Below are positions 35,045 through 43,309 of a stretch of DNA of 64,000 bases, piece after piece; position 1 is the first letter of the stretch; each line of letters starts with the position of its first letter. The notes under the pieces were generated by a model. The model searched no databases, was not told where the DNA came from, and saw only the letters and a program-made list of their open reading frames with translations. The stretch spans positions 248,001 to 312,000 of the forward strand of contig NZ_CP192600.1 in NCBI RefSeq assembly GCF_050632395.1. Direction: 5' to 3'. Source of the DNA: JAUYQR01 sp050632395 (GTDB lineage Bacteria > Pseudomonadota > Alphaproteobacteria > Rhodobacterales > Rhodobacteraceae). Made by a program: the position numbers and the translations under genes.

Positions 35045-36534
35045 GCCACCTCCGCCGCTACAGCAAGCCGCATCACGGCCTCATCTGTCGCCGAGTCGCC
35101 GGCGAACTCGCCCACGATCCGGCCTTCCCGCATCACTAGGATCCGGTCCGCCAAGGAAAGCACCTCGGGCAGGTCCGAAGAGATGATGATGATCGCCACG
35201 CCCTCGGCCGCCAGCGAGCGAAGAATCTGGTGAACCTCCGCCTTTGCTCCGACGTCGATTCCGCGTGTCGGTTCATCCACGATAAGCAGGCGCGGTTTGG
35301 TGTTCAGCCACTTTGCCAGCATGACCTTCTGCTGGTTGCCACCGGACAGCGTGCCGACCGGAACCGTCAGGTTCGCGGCCTTGATGTTCAACTGCTTGCG
35401 AAAGGCTGTTGCGTCGGCAAGTTCGCGCATCCGGTCCAGCCAGCCAAAGGCACCGGCATATTTACCCAGCATCGGCAGGGTGATGTTGGCTGTGATCCCT
35501 TCGGTCAGCGCCAGACCAAGCTTTCGACGGTCCTCCGACACATAGGCAATGCCCAGCGCCTGCGCCTGTTTCGGGCTGCTGATCGTCACCGACTGGCCGC
35601 CAAGTTCAACCCGACCGCCATCCGCAGGCTCCACTCCGAACAACGCAAGTCCCACGTCCGTTCGCCGCGCACCAACGAGGCCCGAGAAACACACGATCTC
35701 GCCGCGGTTTACGTGAAACGACACATCGCGGAATGCACCGCTTCGCCTCAGCTTCGATACGCTCAGCAGGCGCTCTCCGGTATCCTTCGAAGGCTCGCGC
35801 GCAAAGCGGCCCGCCATGTCGCGCCCGACCATTTCGGCGATCATCGAGGCTTGGGTAACCTCTTGCACCGGTCGCGTCGAAATGTGCTTTCCGTCGCGCA
35901 TCACTGTAACGGTATCAGCCAGCGCGAATATCTCTTCCAGCCGGTGCGAGATGTATAGAACCGCGACACCCTGGTCTCGCAGGGCACGCGCGATGCCGAA
36001 CAACCGCTTGACCTCATGGTCCGAAAGGGAGGCCGACGGTTCGTCCATGATCAAGACCCGGACGTTCAGCGAAATGGCGCGCGCAATTTCGACGGTCTGT
36101 TGTTCGGCCAGTGTCAGTTCCGCCGCTGCCCGGCGCGGGTCAAGCGTAACACCAAGACGGGCGATCATCTCCGCCGCCTCGTCGTTCATCGCGGTCCAGT
36201 TGATCAGCTTTGGCCGGTCCTGATGGCTAATGAAGATGTTCTCGGCCACCGACAGGTCAGGAAACACCATCGGCTCCTGATAGATCGCCGCGACGCCTGC
36301 GCGCTGCGCGTCTGCGGTGCCACGGAAGGTGACAGGGCTATCGTCGATCACGATCTCACCGCTGTCCGGCTGGTAGATGCCGGTCATCGTCTTGATAAGG
36401 GTGGATTTCCCGGCACCATTCTCGCCCACCAGTGCGTGGATCTTTCCCGGCTCAAGCGTCAGGGAAAACGCCGACAAGGCAGCGGTTCCGCCAAAGCTTT
36501 TGGAAATGTCGCGCATGACAAGGACGGGGGTCAT
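35041..36534 (-). CDS. rhaT: Sugar ABC transporter ATP-binding protein (tandem ATPase, RhaT type)
   Basis: 497 residues containing two fused ATPase domains, as in RbsA/MglA/RhaT. Domain 1: Walker A GENGAGKSTLIK, signature region LTLAEQQTVEIARA, Walker B LIMDEPSASLSD. Domain 2: degenerate Walker A region FSGLVGARRTDV, signature LSGGNQQKVMLAKW and Walker B LLIVDEPTRGID. The degenerate second site is usual for this class. It energises import of a monosaccharide. A hairpin between it and the binding-protein gene may tune relative expression. Confidence 0.9.
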   Translation of the reverse strand: MTPVLVMRDISKSFGGTAALSAFSLTLEPGKIHALVGENGAGKSTLIKTMTGIYQPDSGEIVIDDSPVTFRGTADAQRAGVAAIYQEPMVFPDLSVAENIFISHQDRPKLINWTAMNDEAAEMIARLGVTLDPRRAAAELTLAEQQTVEIARAISLNVRVLIMDEPSASLSDHEVKRLFGIARALRDQGVAVLYISHRLEEIFALADTVTVMRDGKHISTRPVQEVTQASMIAEMVGRDMAGRFAREPSKDTGERLLSVSKLRRSGAFRDVSFHVNRGEIVCFSGLVGARRTDVGLALFGVEPADGGRVELGGQSVTISSPKQAQALGIAYVSEDRRKLGLALTEGITANITLPMLGKYAGAFGWLDRMRELADATAFRKQLNIKAANLTVPVGTLSGGNQQKVMLAKWLNTKPRLLIVDEPTRGIDVGAKAEVHQILRSLAAEGVAIIIISSDLPEVLSLADRILVMREGRIVGEFAGDSATDEAVMRLAVAAEVA

Positions 36535-36559
36535 TCGGGGAACCTTCAGGGTAAGAGTA

Positions 36560-36589
36560 GCCAGCCCCCCGGGAGCGGAAGGGACTGGC
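36560..36589 (-). promoter_or_regulatory. RNA hairpin between binding-protein and ATPase genes
   Basis: In the transcript a 9-pair stem (GCCAGTCCC with GGGGCTGGC, one G-U pair) closes a 12-base loop in the 74-base gap between the binding-protein and ATPase genes. No T run follows. Similar hairpins are known to stabilise the upstream message of periplasmic binding proteins relative to the permease genes. Confidence 0.5.
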
Positions 36590-36608
36590 CGCCGTCGGTG
36601 TCGAGGCG

Positions 36609-37646
36609 TTACTTCGCTTCGGCTTCGACGTTGTCCTTGTTATAGACGGTGAACGGCCCCATCAGGATGCGCTTGGCACCTGCACGGCCCGGATCTTCCT
36701 CGATCGTGTAATCACCCATGCGCCCGGCGGTGAAGGTCTCGCCAACCTCGCCTTTGATCTTGCCGGTCGCCAGCATGTAGGACGTGTAGTAGGTCAGGTA
36801 GCCCAGATCGACAAAGCTCCACAGCGCGAATTCCGGCGCGCAGCCGTTCATCGTGTAGCTGACCATCTCGGCCGGCAGACCAAGACCCGAAACCTTGACC
36901 TTGTCGCATAGGCCCTCGTCCTGCATCGCCTTGGCCGAGGCCTGGATACCGACCGTGGTGGGCGACATGATCAGTTTCAGGTTCGGGTGGCTGTCGACCA
37001 GCGCCAGCGCGCGGTTGTAGCTGACTTCCGACTGGTCATCACCGTAAACGGTATCGACCAGCTTCATGTTGGCGTATTTCGGGTCCTTCAGCGCCTCTTC
37101 CATAGCTGCAATCCAGGCATTCTGGTTCGCGGCGTCCGGCGTTGCGGAAAGAACTGCGAATTCACCTTCGCCACCCATGATCGAATGGGCCATGTCGGCC
37201 ATCACGACCCCGATCGAACCGAAATCGACCTGCGCGACAAAGACCGTTTCACCCTGCCCCGACGGGATCGGGCTGTCCCACGTCACGACCTTGGTTCCGG
37301 CGGCCTGTGCTGCTTCTGCGGCCGGACCGATCTGGTCGCCGGCATTGTTGGACAGCATCACCACATCCTGGCCCTGGCTTCCAGCAGTGGTCAGAATCTC
37401 GATCTGGCCTGCGACCGAATTTTCGGGCGTCGGGCCAGTGTACAGCAACGTCCCGGTGTTGCCGAGTTCGGCGTGGGCCTCTTCGGCGCCGCGGTTTGCC
37501 TGATCGAACGGCAGGATGCCCAGGAACTTTGGCAACAGGACCATGTCGGCCGCGCCGCCCTTATCGGCGGTGACCGCCTGTGCATTGACCGCTACGCCAT
37601 AAAGGGCAGCGCAAAGGGCCAATGTGGAAACCGTAAGATGCTTCAT
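36609..37646 (-). CDS. rhaS: Rhamnose-type sugar ABC transporter substrate-binding protein
   Basis: 345 residues. Signal peptide in residues 1-22 (ALCAALYGVAVNAQA, cleaved after NAQ or QA) and periplasmic binding protein family 1 fold, with VLLPKFLGILPFDQANRGAEEA and GQIEILTTAGSQGQDVVMLS resembling LsrB/RhaS-type rhamnose or AI-2 binding proteins rather than ribose RbsB. First gene of the operon and followed by a hairpin, consistent with high expression. Ligand specificity (L-rhamnose, L-fucose or another sugar) is not settled by sequence reading. Confidence 0.83.
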   Translation of the reverse strand: MKHLTVSTLALCAALYGVAVNAQAVTADKGGAADMVLLPKFLGILPFDQANRGAEEAHAELGNTGTLLYTGPTPENSVAGQIEILTTAGSQGQDVVMLSNNAGDQIGPAAEAAQAAGTKVVTWDSPIPSGQGETVFVAQVDFGSIGVVMADMAHSIMGGEGEFAVLSATPDAANQNAWIAAMEEALKDPKYANMKLVDTVYGDDQSEVSYNRALALVDSHPNLKLIMSPTTVGIQASAKAMQDEGLCDKVKVSGLGLPAEMVSYTMNGCAPEFALWSFVDLGYLTYYTSYMLATGKIKGEVGETFTAGRMGDYTIEEDPGRAGAKRILMGPFTVYNKDNVEAEAK

Positions 37647-37714
37647 GAATTGTCGTCCTCCCTTGTTTCGTATCTGGAGCCGGACAGGCTCCTCCGCCCC
37701 GGCTACAAAGATAT

Positions 37715-37725
37715 TGGCCTGACCA
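37715..37725. promoter_or_regulatory. Candidate GntR/FadR-type operator 1
   Basis: TGGCCTGACCA matches five of six defined positions of the FadR-subfamily pattern TNGTNNNACNA, 69 bases upstream of the binding-protein start. With the second site at 37830 it is spaced 115 bases, about eleven helical turns. A perfect 10-base palindrome GGTTGCAACC (37733-37742) lies next to it. Confidence 0.45.
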
Positions 37726-37829
37726 CTTTCACGGTTGCAACCAAATAATTCGCCGCAGTGCGGCAGAGCACTGGCAGAAACCGCGATAATACTTGAAAAA
37801 TCGTCGTCTCATGTCAAAAGTTTTCAAAC

Positions 37830-37840
37830 TGGTAAGGCCA
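37830..37840. promoter_or_regulatory. Candidate GntR/FadR-type operator 2
   Basis: TGGTAAGGCCA matches five of six defined positions of TNGTNNNACNA and ends 20 bases before the start of the TIM-barrel isomerase gene. It shares the TGG...CCA arms with operator 1 and could allow the operon regulator to control both divergent promoters. Confidence 0.45.
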
Positions 37841-37860
37841 CTTATTGAAAGGCTCCACTC

Positions 37861-38658
37861 ATGAAACTCTGCGTTACGTCATGGTCGTTTCCCGCCTGCA
37901 ACCTCTTCGAGGCGTGGGGCGTAGCGCGGGCGCTGGGCTTCCGGGCGATGGATTTGGGGCTCTTGCATGGCGCCGCGCTGGATCGGACGCGAATCACCTC
38001 CGATCCGATCAGCGCATCTGCCTCCCTCTCCGACATCACCGCATCCAACCTTTACTGGCTGTTCGGACACGACATCGTCGAGAACGCAGTGTCAGACCCT
38101 AACGCCGCAGCCAGGAACGAAGCGGAGTTTGCCTCGGTCTGTGCGTTTGCAAAGGCTGCCGGCTGCCCCACCGTCTTTGTGCTGCCGGGTGTCAGCGGTG
38201 CAGGTGCCTTTGCCGCAACGGCCAAGGCGTTGCGCGGGCTGGTTCGAATAGCCGAGGCGCACGGGGTGCAACTGACCGTTGAGCCGCATATCGGCGGCCT
38301 GCTGGCCTCGCCCACTGCGACGCTCGATATGCTTCGCGAGGTGCCGGGGTTGAAGCTGGCACTCGACTACGCACATTTCGTCTGCATGGGCTTTCGCCAG
38401 TCCGAGATCGACGTCTTGGCCCCACATGCCGGCCATGTTCACATGCGGCAGGCACGGCCCGGCGCGCTGCAGGCGAAGTGGGGCGAAGGGGTTCTGGACG
38501 TCACCGCAATGGTGGGGCTTTTGCGCGATGTCGGCTATGATGGATATCTTGCGATCGAATATGTGCATCAGGGCTACATGAACACTCTTTTCGATGATGT
38601 GCTGACCGAAACGATCCGCATGCGCGACCATCTTCTGAACTGCGGGGTTGGTCATTAG
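37861..38658 (+). CDS. TIM-barrel sugar-phosphate isomerase/epimerase-family protein
   Basis: 265 residues of the xylose-isomerase-like/AP-endonuclease 2 fold. Metal-site residues: Glu in VEPHIGG, Asp in LALDYAHF, His in GHVHMRQ and Glu in LAIEYVHQ. AAAGG before the ATG serves as ribosome site. It is divergent from the sugar operon and shares its putative operators, so it may isomerise a keto sugar of the same pathway; this is inference. It could also be a sugar epimerase. Confidence 0.78.
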   Translation: MKLCVTSWSFPACNLFEAWGVARALGFRAMDLGLLHGAALDRTRITSDPISASASLSDITASNLYWLFGHDIVENAVSDPNAAARNEAEFASVCAFAKAAGCPTVFVLPGVSGAGAFAATAKALRGLVRIAEAHGVQLTVEPHIGGLLASPTATLDMLREVPGLKLALDYAHFVCMGFRQSEIDVLAPHAGHVHMRQARPGALQAKWGEGVLDVTAMVGLLRDVGYDGYLAIEYVHQGYMNTLFDDVLTETIRMRDHLLNCGVGH

Positions 38659-38733
38659 GGATGATGGAACCGAAGGATAGGCGCTTGACGTTGTAGCGAT
38701 GCAGGAAGAGGTTCATCTTTCAGCAAAAAAAGG

Positions 38734-39849
38734 ATGACCGGCGTGACCTCAAGGGCAGCATTTTTCGGACTCGTGCTGCTGACGGCCTGTGCGCCAAGAG
38801 GTGATTTTACCCCCGCGCCAAACGATCGAAGCAACCTTACGGCGGAAACGATCTTTGTAGGCACTTCGCGTGTATCAGGCGACGGCGGCTTTACCCGGGA
38901 CCGTTCGGATACCGCCAGTTTCGTTCGCTACGACATCGGCATCCCGCCCGAACGCGAACCGGGCGAGGTGAACTGGCCACCAAAGACACGCAAGCCCAAT
39001 ACGAAGCTCGACTTTCTTACCCTGAACGAAACCCGCTTTGCCAAGTCAGGCGATTTTCGCAAGGCCTTGCACGAAGCGATGGTTCTGCGCGGGCAGAAGA
39101 ACGCGGTGATCTATGTGCATGGTTTCAACAACACGATGGCCGAGGGCGTCTACCGCGTCGCCCAGATGCACCACGACCTCAAGGTGCCTGGAGTGGCGAT
39201 CCATTATGCTTGGCCATCGCGCGGCTCGGCGCTCGGCTACGTCTACGACCGCGATTCCGCTCTGTTCGGGCGCAGCGGGTTCGAGCAGTTGCTGAACGAG
39301 GTGGTCGCGTCGGGTGCGAAAGAAGTGATCATCGTCGCACACTCGATGGGCGGCGCACTGACGATGGAAACCCTGCGCCAGATGGCCTTGCGCGGCAACA
39401 CGCGCAGCCTGTCGCGGATCAAGGGTGTGGTATTGATCTCGCCCGATCTCGACGTTGATGTGTTCCGCTCGCAGGCGAGGGAAATCGGTGTGCTGCCGCA
39501 ACCTTTTGTCATCTTCGGCAGCAGCCGTGACCGCATCCTTGGCTTGTCTGCCACCCTGTCGGGCGCGCAGGAACGGCTTGGCAATCTGTCAGATCTTAAG
39601 AAGGTCGCCGATCTCGATGTGACGTATTACGATACGTCCGCCTTCAACGTCGGCGACGGCCACTTCAACGCCGGCACGTCACCCGCGCTGCTGGCCCTCC
39701 TCAGCGGCATTCTCGGAATCGACCTTGCGTTCCGCAATGATGCGAGGGAACGGGTCGGCCTGTTGCAGGGACTTGTCCTAACCGTGCGCAATGCAACCGA
39801 GATCGTGCTTGCGCCAGTCGAGGCAATTGGCGAGGCGCAGGGGCGCTAG
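38734..39849 (+). CDS. Alpha/beta hydrolase (DUF900) lipoprotein
   Basis: 371 residues. Lipoprotein signal FFGLVLLTAC (Cys19), then an alpha/beta hydrolase domain of the DUF900 type: AVIYVHGFNNTMAEGVYR, nucleophile elbow IIVAHSMGGALT, and a late VGDGHFNAG with the catalytic His. Catalytic Asp is plausible in VVLISPDLDVDVF. Likely outer- or inner-membrane esterase or lipase of unknown substrate. Start choice: AAGGA is well spaced for a GTG at 38743 (codon 4), so that start is as likely as the ATG. Confidence 0.83.
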   Translation: MTGVTSRAAFFGLVLLTACAPRGDFTPAPNDRSNLTAETIFVGTSRVSGDGGFTRDRSDTASFVRYDIGIPPEREPGEVNWPPKTRKPNTKLDFLTLNETRFAKSGDFRKALHEAMVLRGQKNAVIYVHGFNNTMAEGVYRVAQMHHDLKVPGVAIHYAWPSRGSALGYVYDRDSALFGRSGFEQLLNEVVASGAKEVIIVAHSMGGALTMETLRQMALRGNTRSLSRIKGVVLISPDLDVDVFRSQAREIGVLPQPFVIFGSSRDRILGLSATLSGAQERLGNLSDLKKVADLDVTYYDTSAFNVGDGHFNAGTSPALLALLSGILGIDLAFRNDARERVGLLQGLVLTVRNATEIVLAPVEAIGEAQGR

Positions 39850-39854
39850 ACAGA

Positions 39855-39879
39855 CACCTGCCCGAGCGTCGGGCAGGTG
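39855..39879. terminator. Bidirectional hairpin between hydrolase and bactofilin genes
   Basis: An 11-pair perfect stem, CACCTGCCCGA (39855-39865) and TCGGGCAGGTG (39869-39879), with a 3-base loop lies between the convergent stops at 39849 and 39887. No T run follows on either strand, but position and stability fit a shared transcription end. Confidence 0.6.
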
Positions 39880-39886
39880 CGCGGCG

Positions 39887-40279
39887 TCAGGGTGCCGGCT
39901 GCACCGACGGCGCCAGCGGCGCAGTCTTGCGGCGCAGCAACCTTCCCTCAAAGCGCGCGCCGGATTCGATAGCGATCTTCGAATGGGTGATGTCGGCAGT
40001 CACCGAAGATTGCGGGGCAAGGTTAGCAGACTCAGCCTCGGCCTCCCCGGTCAAGGTTCCGGCTATTGTCAGGTCGATCGCGGTGACGGATCCTTCGACC
40101 TCACCATCCGCCACAATGACGATGTTCGGCGCCCGAACCGAACCTTGCACCTTGCCGTGAATATCAACCGGGCCAAGCGAGGTGATATCCCCCTCGATGA
40201 CAAGGTCGTTCGACAGCACGCTACGCTGCGCGCCCTGGGCTGCGGGCTGCGGCCATTTCTGGTTTTCGTTGGGGGCCAT
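39887..40279 (-). CDS. Bactofilin-family polymer-forming protein
   Basis: 130 residues with one bactofilin (DUF583) beta-helix domain: VLSNDLVIEGDITSLGPVDI, VQGSVRAPNIVIVADGEVEG, VTADITHSKIAIESG. Flexible proline-rich tails flank it. Bactofilins self-assemble into filaments that scaffold cell-wall enzymes or cell poles; no nucleotide is needed. Separated by 95 bases from the smr-mltA group on the same strand. Confidence 0.87.
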   Translation of the reverse strand: MAPNENQKWPQPAAQGAQRSVLSNDLVIEGDITSLGPVDIHGKVQGSVRAPNIVIVADGEVEGSVTAIDLTIAGTLTGEAEAESANLAPQSSVTADITHSKIAIESGARFEGRLLRRKTAPLAPSVQPAP

Positions 40280-40374
40280 GAGGCATTTCCTGCTTTCGGA
40301 TCGGTAGCAAATGGAACAGATCGCCGGGACAAGGGCAACCGGGCTGACGCCTGCTCACGTGTGCTGTCAGCGGG

Positions 40375-40956
40375 TTACCGCCGCCGGAGGTAGACGTAGT
40401 ACGCTCCCGACCCGCCATGTTTCAGGTGCGCTTCACTGATCTGAAGGACCGCCTGCCCCAGCGGAGGCTGCCGCAGCCATTGCGGCACCTGATGCCGCAG
40501 CGCGCCCATCCGCTGTGGAATCGGGCCCAGATCATCGCGCCGCTTGCCCTTTCCGGTAATGACCAGAACAAGGCGAAGGCCGGCGGACTGGACGTTCAGG
40601 ATGAAGTGGATTAGTTCGGGATGCGCCTCGGCTAGGGTCATGCCGTGCAGATCGATCCTCGCCTCGGGCGCCAGCTTGCCTCGGGTCATCTTGCCGTGCA
40701 TCTTGGCGTCCATTTGCAAAGGCGCCGCCGCAAGCAAGGACGGAAGGCTTGGTGCCAGGTCGTGCTGTTCGGCCCGTCGCGCCTTTTCTCCAAGGGTAAA
40801 CGTGTTCAAGCGCGGCTTGGCTTGGGCCAAAGGTACGGCTGCCATAGCTGGTTCGGGCTTGTGAAAAATCGGATTCTCGTGCAGCGGCCGCGCGGTGCGT
40901 GCGACGCTGCGCCACAGTTCTTCTTCCTCGGGTCGCAGGGTGCGGCGGCGGGCCAT
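40375..40956 (-). CDS. Smr/MutS2-domain endonuclease-like protein
   Basis: 193 residues: a charged N-terminal half and C-terminal Smr domain with IDLHGMTLAEAH (the conserved D-L-H-G) and LVLVITGKGKRRDD (the T-G-K-G motif), ending GAYYVYLRRR. Smr domains nick DNA or RNA. Follows mltA by 4 bases, so likely in the tim44-mltA-smr operon typical of alphaproteobacteria. Confidence 0.88.
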   Translation of the reverse strand: MARRRTLRPEEEELWRSVARTARPLHENPIFHKPEPAMAAVPLAQAKPRLNTFTLGEKARRAEQHDLAPSLPSLLAAAPLQMDAKMHGKMTRGKLAPEARIDLHGMTLAEAHPELIHFILNVQSAGLRLVLVITGKGKRRDDLGPIPQRMGALRHQVPQWLRQPPLGQAVLQISEAHLKHGGSGAYYVYLRRR

Positions 40957-40960
40957 CGCG

Positions 40961-41983
40961 TCACCCTTCGGGCAAAAGCGCGTAGGCGCGGTCGATCGGC
41001 AGCAACAGGATCATCCGGCCGGGGTCCTTAATGGTCCCGGCAGCATCGCCCGCCTCGGCGCCGGTACCGTAAAAGATATCGGCACGCTGCGTCCCCTTGA
41101 TCGCGCCGCCGGTATCCTGCGCCATCATCAGGCGGCGCAGTGGATCGCGTCCATCCTTTTCAATCCAGACGGGGGCGCCCAAGGGCGTGAAAGCGGGGTC
41201 AATTGCGACTGAGCGCAGGGTTGTGATTGACCGGCCCATGGCGCCAATCGGGCCTTCATTCGCGGAAAGGTCGCCGATCTTGCGAAAGAAGACGTAAGAC
41301 GGGTTGGTATGCATCAACTCGCGGCCCGCCGCCGGGTTTCGGCGTACCCAGGCGCGGATTTCCTGTGCCGAAACCTGATCCATCGTATGCGATCCACGCC
41401 GAACCATCTCCTGGCCGATGGAGCGGTAGGGCTGCCCGTTGGCCCCTGCATAGCCGACCCGGATGACATTGCCGTCGGTCATGCGAATGCGGCCAGAGCC
41501 TTGCACCTGCAGAAAATACACGTCGATCGGATCATCCAACCAGGCAAGCTCAAGCCCTCGGCCTGCAATCGCGCCACCGTCGATGCTGGCACGGGTGTGG
41601 TAAGCCACGCCTTCCGACAGTTCCGGAGGGCGGCGATAGATCGGGTAGGCATATCGCGGGGTGCGAACCGGCGAACCATCAAGCTCCGGCTCGAAGTATC
41701 CGGTGAAAAGCGCGGGCGGTGCGCCAATCATCACAGGCTTGAAGAACAGCTCGAAAAAGCTGCGCGCCGATGCGTCGTCTTGCGGCGTGTCCGCGGCCAA
41801 CGCACATATCGGGCGCCAGTCAGGCGCATCGATCAGATCGCAGGTCCGCAGAAACGCCGCCAGCGCCTCGGCGTGAGTATCCTCATGCCAGCCGTCAAGC
41901 TGCTCGAAGTCAAGAACCTGGGCGGTAGAGGGCGCGGCCGTCATCGCTGCCATCAGACAAAGGGGAAGGATCGGCGCGCGCAT
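40961..41983 (-). CDS. mltA: Murein transglycosylase A (MltA)
   Basis: 340 residues with a signal peptide (PLCLMAAMTAAPSTA) and the MltA fold: LFTGYFEPELDGS, LAWLDDPIDVYFLQVQGSGR and the 3D domain GAIKGTQRADIFYGTG carrying catalytic Asp residues. It cleaves peptidoglycan glycan strands to 1,6-anhydro ends in the periplasm. No lipobox is seen, so it may be soluble. Located downstream of the Tim44-like gene by 9 bases. Confidence 0.92.
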   Translation of the reverse strand: MRAPILPLCLMAAMTAAPSTAQVLDFEQLDGWHEDTHAEALAAFLRTCDLIDAPDWRPICALAADTPQDDASARSFFELFFKPVMIGAPPALFTGYFEPELDGSPVRTPRYAYPIYRRPPELSEGVAYHTRASIDGGAIAGRGLELAWLDDPIDVYFLQVQGSGRIRMTDGNVIRVGYAGANGQPYRSIGQEMVRRGSHTMDQVSAQEIRAWVRRNPAAGRELMHTNPSYVFFRKIGDLSANEGPIGAMGRSITTLRSVAIDPAFTPLGAPVWIEKDGRDPLRRLMMAQDTGGAIKGTQRADIFYGTGAEAGDAAGTIKDPGRMILLLPIDRAYALLPEG

Positions 41984-41992
41984 TCCAACAGG

Positions 41993-42652
41993 TCAGTCGC
42001 CGGTGGCGACAAGCTGCCAGTTCGGATCGTCCACGCCCATCCGGCGCGCGAACGTCCAGACATCGCGTTGGCGCTTGATTTCCTTCGGGCTGCCTTCGAC
42101 AATCTCGCCAGCCTTGTTGCGCACCACATACGTTTGCTCACCAACAAAGCGCACCGAGATTTCGGCCATGCCGCTTTCACGGTTGAAGGTCGCGTCGTGC
42201 AGAGCCAGTTCCTTCATGCCCACGAAAGTTGCCTCGACAGTGAGGCCGTCCTTCTCGCGCTGGTCGATCGCCTCGCCAAAGCTCGCCTCAACATCGTCGG
42301 ACAGGAACGGACGGATTCGGTCCAGCTCGCCTTTCTCGAACGCCATCAGGATCATCTCATAGGCACTGCGCGCCCCACCAAGGAAGGTGCCGACCGAAAA
42401 GCCCGGTTCGGCCATCTTCATCGCCGCCAAGGCCTTTGCCGCGTTGGTTCCGTCGGCAACGTGGTCAATGATGTCACGGTCAGGCCCGCCCTCGATCACC
42501 TCAAAGTCGCGCTTCACGCGCGGCTTTACCTCGTCCAGCGGGATGGGCGGCTTTTCAAAGCCCTCGCGGCTGCCAAGCACCGAGCGCAGCTTCAGGATCA
42601 GGAAGATCGCTATCCCGGCCAGCACAAGAAGTTGGATCAGGGAAGAACTCAT
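41993..42652 (-). CDS. Tim44-like domain membrane protein
   Basis: 219 residues: one N-terminal transmembrane segment (LIQLLVLAGIAIFLILKL) followed by a Tim44/MRPL45-type alpha-beta domain in the C-terminal half (MILMAFEKGELDRIRPFLSDD to DVWTFARRM). In Caulobacter a relative (TimA) lies beside the origin region and associates with the inner membrane. First of the operon tim44-mltA-smr. Role unclear; may help organise membrane proteins. Confidence 0.87.
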   Translation of the reverse strand: MSSSLIQLLVLAGIAIFLILKLRSVLGSREGFEKPPIPLDEVKPRVKRDFEVIEGGPDRDIIDHVADGTNAAKALAAMKMAEPGFSVGTFLGGARSAYEMILMAFEKGELDRIRPFLSDDVEASFGEAIDQREKDGLTVEATFVGMKELALHDATFNRESGMAEISVRFVGEQTYVVRNKAGEIVEGSPKEIKRQRDVWTFARRMGVDDPNWQLVATGD

Positions 42653-42781
42653 CGGATACCTCTGAAAGCCCCGCGTGGGGAAAAAGGGAGTGGGTTGGCG
42701 GAACCGCCTTGGCCTCTTATGTAGGATGGGGTGCGGTCGAAGTCTACCAGCCGGGCCAAACAGAAAGTGAAGGGACCTCGG

Positions 42782-43255
42782 ATGTGGGTTTTTCTGGCGA
42801 TCCTGGCAGTTCCGCTGATCGAAATCGGGCTTCTCGTCACGCTCGGTGGCGCAATCGGGCTTTGGCCGACATTGGCTTGGGTCCTTCTGTCCGCAGGATT
42901 GGGCCTGTTCGTCCTACGCCGCGTTGCGACCGACGGGGCTTTGACGCTGCGCCAGGACATGGCGGCGATGGGCGACCCGCTTTCGCCCCTCGCACAGCGT
43001 GCGATGTTGGTGATGGCGGGAATATTGCTGCTGTTGCCGGGCTTCATGACCGACGCCCTTGGGCTTCTCCTCCTGCTCAAACCGGTGAGAACTCTGTTGA
43101 TCGGGCTTGTGGCCCGCCGGATGAAGATAGTTCCTATGCGTGGATCGCCGCGACCAAGGTCACCGACCGAAGTCATTGAAGGCGAATGGCGCGAGGTTGA
43201 CGATGCGCCGCCACCCCCGCGCCGCGACAAACCATCAGGTTGGACTCAGCATTGA
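42782..43255 (+). CDS. fxsA: FxsA-family membrane protein
   Basis: 157 residues from the ATG at 42782, preceded by AAGGGA; an earlier in-frame start adds 17 charged residues and is less likely. FxsA fold: MWVFLAILAVPLIEIGLLVTLGG, four hydrophobic helices, and a hydrophilic C-terminal tail ending PPRRDKPSGWTQH. E. coli FxsA suppresses F-plasmid exclusion of phage T7; native role unknown. Divergent from the Tim44-like gene across 129 bases containing two small GC hairpins (near 42670 and 42695). Confidence 0.88.
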   Translation: MWVFLAILAVPLIEIGLLVTLGGAIGLWPTLAWVLLSAGLGLFVLRRVATDGALTLRQDMAAMGDPLSPLAQRAMLVMAGILLLLPGFMTDALGLLLLLKPVRTLLIGLVARRMKIVPMRGSPRPRSPTEVIEGEWREVDDAPPPPRRDKPSGWTQH

Positions 43256-43309
43256 GGGCGCGCGCGTGACCTGCTAGGAACGCGCCAGCTTCAGTGAGGA
43301 GAGGTCAAG

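Noticed and set aside
35704..35720. parS-like GGTTTACGTGAAACG in the ATPase gene
   Set aside because: One base is missing in the left arm so the palindrome is not symmetrical; looks like chance coding sequence.
42665..42720. Two small GC hairpins between the Tim44-like gene and fxsA considered as a riboswitch or small RNA
   Set aside because: Stems of four or five pairs with no conserved riboswitch core and no terminator.
41309..42724. 471-residue open frame on the plus strand opposite mltA and the Tim44-like gene
   Set aside because: Covers two conserved minus-strand genes; composition is that of a shadow.
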